In this document: positions 14,257 through 17,964 of the stretch, in pieces
Position numbering within the stretch: position 1 is the stretch's first letter
Layout: each line of letters starts with the position of its first letter
Assembly: GCA_050290785.1 (NCBI GenBank)
Contig: JBNKIR010000050.1
Coordinates: 1-17,964 of the forward strand
Direction of reading: 5' to 3'
DNA: 17,964 nt
From: JAAGZL01 sp050290785
GTDB lineage: Bacteria > Pseudomonadota > Gammaproteobacteria > Chromatiales > Chromatiaceae
Notes under the pieces: model-generated
Told to the model about the DNA's origin: nothing
The model's database searches: none
Seen by the model: the letters and a program-made list of their open reading frames with translations, nothing else
Program-made: the position numbers and the translations under genes

Positions 14257-14625
14257 TTACCTCCTCTGCACCCCACCACAAAGCCCCATAATCACCTTAA
14301 ACAACCTCTCCCTGGAACAGGGCTTAAGCAGAAACTTATCCATCCCCGCAGTCAGACACCGCCTGCGCATAGTCAAGTCCGAGCAAAAACCCAAGATGGG
14401 GAAATACCCCACCTCCTCACGCAGCAACCGCGTTGCCTCGATACCATCCATAACCGGCATAGAGACATCCATGATGCAGAGATCATACTTACCCGGATTC
14501 GCCCGGGCACACTCCACCGCCTCCAGCCCGTTACAAACGATGTCGCAATCAAAGCCCCACTCCGCCAGCGCAGATTCAAGCATCATCTGAATGACGCGCT
14601 GGTCCTCAGCAATCAGGATATGCAT
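14257..14625 (-). CDS. Stand-alone response-regulator receiver protein (CheY-like)
   Basis: The 122 residues form one receiver domain: acidic pair in ILIAEDQ, phospho-acceptor Asp in DLCIMDVSMPVMDG (about residue 53), a Ser in LGFCSDL where Thr/Ser is expected, and the conserved Lys in FLLKPCS. There is no output domain, so it would act by protein contact, as CheY or Spo0F do. No histidine kinase is in the window, so it is probably an orphan or a part of a larger moved module. AAGGA precedes the ATG. It is divergent from an XRE regulator over 118 bases holding two matched operators. The last 60 or so bases of the gene are copied at 12802-12865. Confidence 0.9.
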   Translation of the reverse strand: MHILIAEDQRVIQMMLESALAEWGFDCDIVCNGLEAVECARANPGKYDLCIMDVSMPVMDGIEATRLLREEVGYFPILGFCSDLTMRRRCLTAGMDKFLLKPCSRERLFKVIMGLCGGVQRR

Positions 14626-14670
14626 TTAACGGTCCTTGTTGGTTGAGATATAAATTACAGAAAAATCTCC

Positions 14671-14690
14671 TTGCTCCGTATTCGGAGCAA
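14671..14690. promoter_or_regulatory. XRE-type operator 1
   Basis: TTGCTCCG-TATT-CGGAGCAA, with perfect 8-bp arms, lies between the divergent response-regulator and XRE genes. Its half-site is repeated in operator 2, centre to centre 46 bp away. Confidence 0.7.
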
Positions 14691-14718
14691 TTATGGTTGT
14701 AATATTTGTCAAAATCAA

Positions 14719-14734
14719 GCTCCGATATCGGAGC
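14719..14734. promoter_or_regulatory. XRE-type operator 2, overlapping the xre ribosome site
   Basis: GCTCCGATATCGGAGC is a perfect 16-bp palindrome. Its right arm holds GGAG, the only Shine-Dalgarno-like sequence before the ATG at 14744, so a bound repressor would sit at the gene's very start. Confidence 0.7.
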
Positions 14735-14743
14735 AATTGATTT

Positions 14744-14956
14744 ATGAATATTATTGGCCCTCAAGTTAGAACCCTGCGCGAGCAGAAAGGTATGACCCAG
14801 GATCAGCTAGCCGCGCGCTGCAATATAGTGGGTTTGAATATAAGCAGAGGCACCCTGGCCAAGATAGAAGCAAAGGTCAGAAGGGTTACTGACTCAGAAG
14901 TGGCCTTGTTGGCTAAGGCGTTGAGGGTGGGGGTTGCTGAGCTGTATAAGGAATAA
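14744..14956 (+). CDS. XRE-family helix-turn-helix regulator
   Basis: The 70-residue protein is little more than a phage-repressor-type HTH domain: VRTLREQKGMTQDQLAARC (helices 1-2), then NISRGTLAKIEAKVRRVTD (recognition helix region) and the closing helix LLAKALRVGVAELYKE. Two palindromes with half-site GCTCCG lie upstream, one covering its ribosome site, so it most likely represses itself and perhaps the divergent receiver gene. No partner gene follows: the next 160 bases hold a 25-bp palindrome and a REP. It may be a controller left over from a toxin-antitoxin, restriction or phage module. Confidence 0.9.
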   Translation: MNIIGPQVRTLREQKGMTQDQLAARCNIVGLNISRGTLAKIEAKVRRVTDSEVALLAKALRVGVAELYKE

Positions 14957-14972
14957 AGGATTGTTCAATCGC

Positions 14973-14997
14973 TTGAGGTCACAATTTGTGACCTCAA
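14973..14997. promoter_or_regulatory. 25-bp perfect palindrome downstream of xre
   Basis: TTGAGGTCACAA-T-TTGTGACCTCAA has 12-bp arms around one base. No T run follows, so it is a poor intrinsic terminator. It looks more like a binding site for a dimeric protein, though a role in ending the xre transcript is possible. Confidence 0.55.
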
Positions 14998-15040
14998 ATC
15001 ACACGCTTCAATAATGTGTAAGAAATGATGTCGGCAACAA

Positions 15041-15113
15041 AAAACCGTCATCCCGCGACTTGATCGCGGGATCCAGGCACCTTAGAAACAATTGGAGCCT
15101 GACCTTATTAATC
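15041..15113. repeat. 73-bp REP-plus-tail repeat, copy 2
   Basis: Same unit as 14158-14230 with three differences. It ends 8 bases before the stop of the DUF2726 gene on the other strand. Confidence 0.8.
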
Positions 15114-15120
15114 CTTCATC

Positions 15121-15801
15121 CTACGTATTGATAGCCTCAATATGTTTACACCCAGGAAAGGCACTACATGCCCAAAATTGTTTGCCCGCATGGACCCCCT
15201 TTTTTGCCACGCGCATTACCATAAGTGATGAGCATTTGGGACATGTCTTCTCGCTTGGTACTGATTCTCGCGATCCTCTGATTTCATCTTTCCCAAGCGA
15301 TTCATCCCTAGTTAAATAGGGCGCTAACATCTCTCTAACTTCACCTATAACATAACCAGACTTGGCAAAAACTCGAATTAGCGGCACATTGGCCGAGCTA
15401 CAAACACCTTCGAGAAACACATCTCTTTGCATTCTCTCCTTTGACTGATGAGAACTGTCATCCAATTCAATAGCGCAGATAACAGACAAATCATTAGTAT
15501 CACATAGCAAAAAATCAAAATGCTTCCCTGAAATTTTATTGAAAGCTATTTGCCATTCACTGCGCGAAGCTACCTTCTTCGGCACCATTACATCAGCTAC
15601 CCGAACCTTCCCGAAAACTATAGCGGTTTCACCTACTGCCTGACTGAGTACTCCATAAAATGAGCGCTCTGCCGGACTAAACAGCATGCCTTTGCTTTGA
15701 TATGGATACTCATCAGACTTGAATACGCCTCTCTGTAATAATTTGAGAATGACAAACGCTAAGATAACTACAGTTACAAATACAATGAATATCCAGCTCA
15801 T
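15121..15801 (-). CDS. Membrane-anchored DUF2726 protein with topoisomerase-type zinc ribbon
   Basis: The 226 residues begin with a membrane span (3-22, WIFIVFVTVVILAFVILKLL). A DUF2726-like domain (about 35-165) follows, with FDFLLCD (Asp96) and AIELDDSSH (Glu112, Asp114), an arrangement like the D...ExK/D core of restriction-endonuclease-fold proteins. The C-terminus has a four-Cys zinc ribbon (Cys187, Cys190, Cys212, Cys218) of the type at the end of DNA topoisomerase I. DNA binding or cleavage near the membrane is a reasonable guess, but the family's function is not established. The start at 15801 has AAGG-type ribosome sites. It lies downstream of the GIY-YIG gene in the same direction, next to a type I restriction locus. 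Confidence 0.85.
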   Translation of the reverse strand: MSWIFIVFVTVVILAFVILKLLQRGVFKSDEYPYQSKGMLFSPAERSFYGVLSQAVGETAIVFGKVRVADVMVPKKVASRSEWQIAFNKISGKHFDFLLCDTNDLSVICAIELDDSSHQSKERMQRDVFLEGVCSSANVPLIRVFAKSGYVIGEVREMLAPYLTRDESLGKDEIRGSRESVPSEKTCPKCSSLMVMRVAKKGVHAGKQFWACSAFPGCKHIEAINT

Positions 15802-15953
15802 AACCTTTCTTCCTTATGTATAACGTCCTTGCTAAAAAATACATATCGTACGACGCACTCAATTATTCTGATAATACTTAATGCTTTCTGGCAGCAGGCA
15901 CATATCACAGTTAGCCCCATACGACGATTACCCTGGCCTCATGATTTTATCCA

Positions 15954-16853
15954 CTAAAACAGATCATCTACACACTTTGCATCTTTTAGTTTTTCGATTG
16001 TTGTATATCTAGGACCCTGCATAGAACCCGTCTTAGCATTACCGAAGACAATCGGCCCTATCTTTTGTGCTGGCTCTCTAAAATTAAGCTGATATTTATT
16101 CCCATCACCATAAGGCTCTATTGATTCCACCTCGGCATAATGCGTAATTGCAGAAACGGGAGCCGTTTGATAAGCAGCTATGTATTTTATGTTATGGAGT
16201 TTTCCGCCACCTATCCTTATCGCATACCAGCAATTTTTACCAAGAAATACCTCATTGAATCCATCCTCTTGTGCGGGGACAACAATGGTATCGCTTATCC
16301 GCCTGTTAGGTTCGGTCACGCCATCCTGAACTGAAGGGGCTATCTTCTTCGAACGATCAAATACCTTAAGTTCAACAAGCGGCAAGATACTGAGGATCTC
16401 ATGAAAAAACCCATTTATATCCGCCCTGTCCGACTCAGTCAGACCCGGCTCTGTTGGAACATTGGAATTGTCGAGCTTACATCGCCCCATTTCTTTGGCA
16501 CGATTAATCAGCGCCCATTCAAGCCAAGTGATATGCGCCCTATTTAAACCATCGTTACTAGAAACAAAGACTAATGCCCTATCCCAGAACTCTTTGTTCT
16601 TTTCATGTAAATCGATTCTATTTTTTACACCATCGCCCTGTCCAATATATAGCGTAGGCAGGTCATCGCTCTCTTGATAGCCAACTAAGATATAGATACC
16701 AGCTCGCGCAAATTCCTCGCGCCTACTATGCTTGACCCAAGCATCTCTACCAATATCCAGCCCCACGCCAGTCCAATTCATCTTATCAATAATCTTAAAG
16801 GAGGCAGGATCACCCTCTGGCATAAAAAGCCTTATTGTGTATGGCTTATTCAT
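15954..16853 (-). CDS. GIY-YIG nuclease-family protein next to hsdR
   Basis: The 299-residue protein has a 45-residue lead (IRLFMPEGDPASFKIIDKMN), a GIY-YIG domain (about 50-125) with GIYILVG (52-58), LYIGQGDGVKNRI (Arg79) and WLEWALINRA, in which Glu112 is the likely catalytic Glu, and then a linker and a C-terminal domain (about 205-299) with CWYAIRIGGGKLHNIKYIAA that resembles PUA-like modules found with restriction systems. GIY-YIG nucleases cut DNA with a metal ion. AGGAG precedes the ATG. It follows hsdR by 82 bases in the same direction, so it is probably an accessory gene of the restriction locus. A role in sensing or cutting modified DNA is inference. Confidence 0.88.
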   Translation of the reverse strand: MNKPYTIRLFMPEGDPASFKIIDKMNWTGVGLDIGRDAWVKHSRREEFARAGIYILVGYQESDDLPTLYIGQGDGVKNRIDLHEKNKEFWDRALVFVSSNDGLNRAHITWLEWALINRAKEMGRCKLDNSNVPTEPGLTESDRADINGFFHEILSILPLVELKVFDRSKKIAPSVQDGVTEPNRRISDTIVVPAQEDGFNEVFLGKNCWYAIRIGGGKLHNIKYIAAYQTAPVSAITHYAEVESIEPYGDGNKYQLNFREPAQKIGPIVFGNAKTGSMQGPRYTTIEKLKDAKCVDDLF

Positions 16854-16935
16854 TTATTCTCCTAATGCCATTTTGGCCAAGTAATTTTGAAACACCACCT
16901 ATTACATTAGCCACTTTCTTAATCGCTACACTTTA

Positions 16936-17964
16936 TTATTGTGACCACGCATTCGACAGCACCTCAGCCTGCTTTAGACAAAGATCAATCGCCTCATCCG
17001 CACCATCCGGCGGGTACTTCCATTTCTTCAATGCGCGCCTTACAAGATTGCGCAACTTGGCACGCACACTGTCGCGCACTTGCCAATCTATCGTTGTGCT
17101 TTTGCGTAACTGCTCAGTGATGTACTTGGCCAACTCACGCAGATTGTTGTCGCCCATCTCACGCACTGCCGATTCGTTCTGAATCAAGGCGCGATAGAAG
17201 GCGATCTCATCCTCGTTCAATCCCAGCTTCTCGGCCTGTGCCAGGTCTTCCTGCATCGTCCTGGCCAGTTCGATCAGCTCTTCGATCACCTGTGCCGTTT
17301 CGATGGCACGGTTGTGATATTTGCGCAGGGTTTCAAGAATGCGGTCGGAGTATTTCTTCTCTGACACCACATCGCGCTTCATCCGCGCCTTCACTTCGTC
17401 GCGCAGCAGCTTCTCCAACAGTTCAATGGCGAGATTCCGTTGCGGCAGGTTCTTCACATCCTCCAGGAACTCGTCTGAGAGCAAACCGATATTGGGTTTA
17501 TCCAAACCCACCAACTCGAATACATCGGCCACACCCTCGGCGACGATGGCGTTGTCGATGATCTGCTTGAGCGCCGAGTGTCGTTCCTCTTCGCTGCGGC
17601 GCTTGTCGATGGTGGTGAATTTGGTGATGGCCGCTTTCACTGCGGAGAAGAAGGCGATCTCCTTGCGCAGCGGTTCCACTTCATCGAGGGTGCCGCAAAG
17701 GGTGTAGGCGGCACGAATCACCGCCATCAGGTTGAGGAAACGTTTCTTGCCGTCATCCAGTCCGAGAATATGGTTCATCACGCCTGGCAGCAGTTGCAGG
17801 GCATCGGTCTCGAAGCGGCTGTAATCACAGCCATGCATCATGCCGTGCAACTTATCCATCTCCTCCAACAGTCGGGCATAGGCTTCATGGCTATCGTGGG
17901 CCGGTTCGCCCTTGCCCTTGGAGTCGGTGTAATCCTTCAGCGCGTGTTTCAGTTCATTGGCGAT
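16936..17964 (-). CDS. hsdR: Type I restriction enzyme R subunit, C-terminal part (5' end outside the window)
   Basis: The frame is open to the window edge and gives the last 342 residues. It matches the helical C-terminal region of HsdR (EcoEI-type, DUF3387): YARLLEEMDKLHGMMHG, then LPGVMNHILGLDDGKKRFLN, a long charged helical region with KYSDRILETLRKYHNRAIET, FYRALIQNES, and ELAKYITEQLRKSTTIDWQV with RRALKKWKYPPD close to the end. HsdR carries the translocase and nuclease of a type I restriction-modification complex and needs HsdM and HsdS, which are not in the window. The nuclease and helicase domains are also outside it. The stop at 16936 is normal, with no sign of decay in the visible part. 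Confidence 0.93.
   Translation of the reverse strand: MANELKHALKDYTDSKGKGEPAHDSHEAYARLLEEMDKLHGMMHGCDYSRFETDALQLLPGVMNHILGLDDGKKRFLNLMAVIRAAYTLCGTLDEVEPLRKEIAFFSAVKAAITKFTTIDKRRSEEERHSALKQIIDNAIVAEGVADVFELVGLDKPNIGLLSDEFLEDVKNLPQRNLAIELLEKLLRDEVKARMKRDVVSEKKYSDRILETLRKYHNRAIETAQVIEELIELARTMQEDLAQAEKLGLNEDEIAFYRALIQNESAVREMGDNNLRELAKYITEQLRKSTTIDWQVRDSVRAKLRNLVRRALKKWKYPPDGADEAIDLCLKQAEVLSNAWSQ

Noticed and set aside
7146..15113. Repeated palindromes as a CRISPR array
   Set aside because: Copies are hundreds to thousands of bases apart, of two types, and not separated by uniform spacers; no cas gene is present.

Overview
The window reads as chromosomal DNA of a Gammaproteobacterium, perhaps a Chromatiales-like one. 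This rests on Shine-Dalgarno-led genes, REP-type palindromes of the GTCATCCCCGCG...GGATCCAG kind, a CCA-encoding tRNA gene and protein families common in that class; nothing here fixes a genus. Base composition is patchy: GC-rich in the carbohydrate operon at the left and in the genes around 6.5-11.3 kb, AT-richer around 3.2-5.8 kb and 13-17 kb, as expected for a core segment joined to an accessory region full of repeats.

Layout. (1) 1-3210, minus strand: a compact operon for an AGE-family sugar epimerase-like protein, a STAS anti-sigma-antagonist-like protein and GlgX (cut by the window edge). The genes are fused by a TGATG overlap and a 2-base gap. (2) 3211-4213: a gene-poor stretch with tRNA-Val(CAC), a strong intrinsic terminator and a 26-residue single-membrane-span protein gene. 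(3) 4479-5624: a Fic AMP-transferase-like protein with its own inhibitory motif and a well-defined promoter bracketed by two matching operator palindromes. (4) 5849-7098: a flavodoxin-fold NAD(P)H oxidoreductase and a divergent TetR regulator sharing a control region with two TTTACA-N3-TGTCAA sites.

(5) 7455-12568, plus strand: the most unusual part. Four genes point the same way: a predicted six-repeat beta-propeller protein, a large protein that looks like a diverged iron-sulfur uracil-DNA-glycosylase-superfamily member, a nucleoside-phosphorylase/nucleosidase-fold protein with an altered ribose-binding motif, and a phosphatidylserine-decarboxylase-family protein of the long, PsiD-like layout. 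I know of no named system with this gene set. It is proposed here as a candidate undescribed metabolic or conflict system. REP palindromes sit in three flanking or internal gaps, two of them at exactly the same distance after a stop codon.

(6) 12569-15120: a repeat-rich zone with a MITE-like element, a 64-bp fragment of a neighbouring response-regulator gene, two 73-bp REP-plus-tail repeats, one copy of a structured 97-bp element (the other is at 10.05 kb) that interrupts a REP, a second Fic protein with a convergent small ORF, a lone receiver-domain protein and a divergent XRE regulator with two palindromic operators. (7) 15121-17964, minus strand: a defence-type cluster holding the end of a type I restriction HsdR subunit, then a GIY-YIG nuclease-family protein and a membrane-anchored DUF2726 protein with a topoisomerase-type zinc ribbon.
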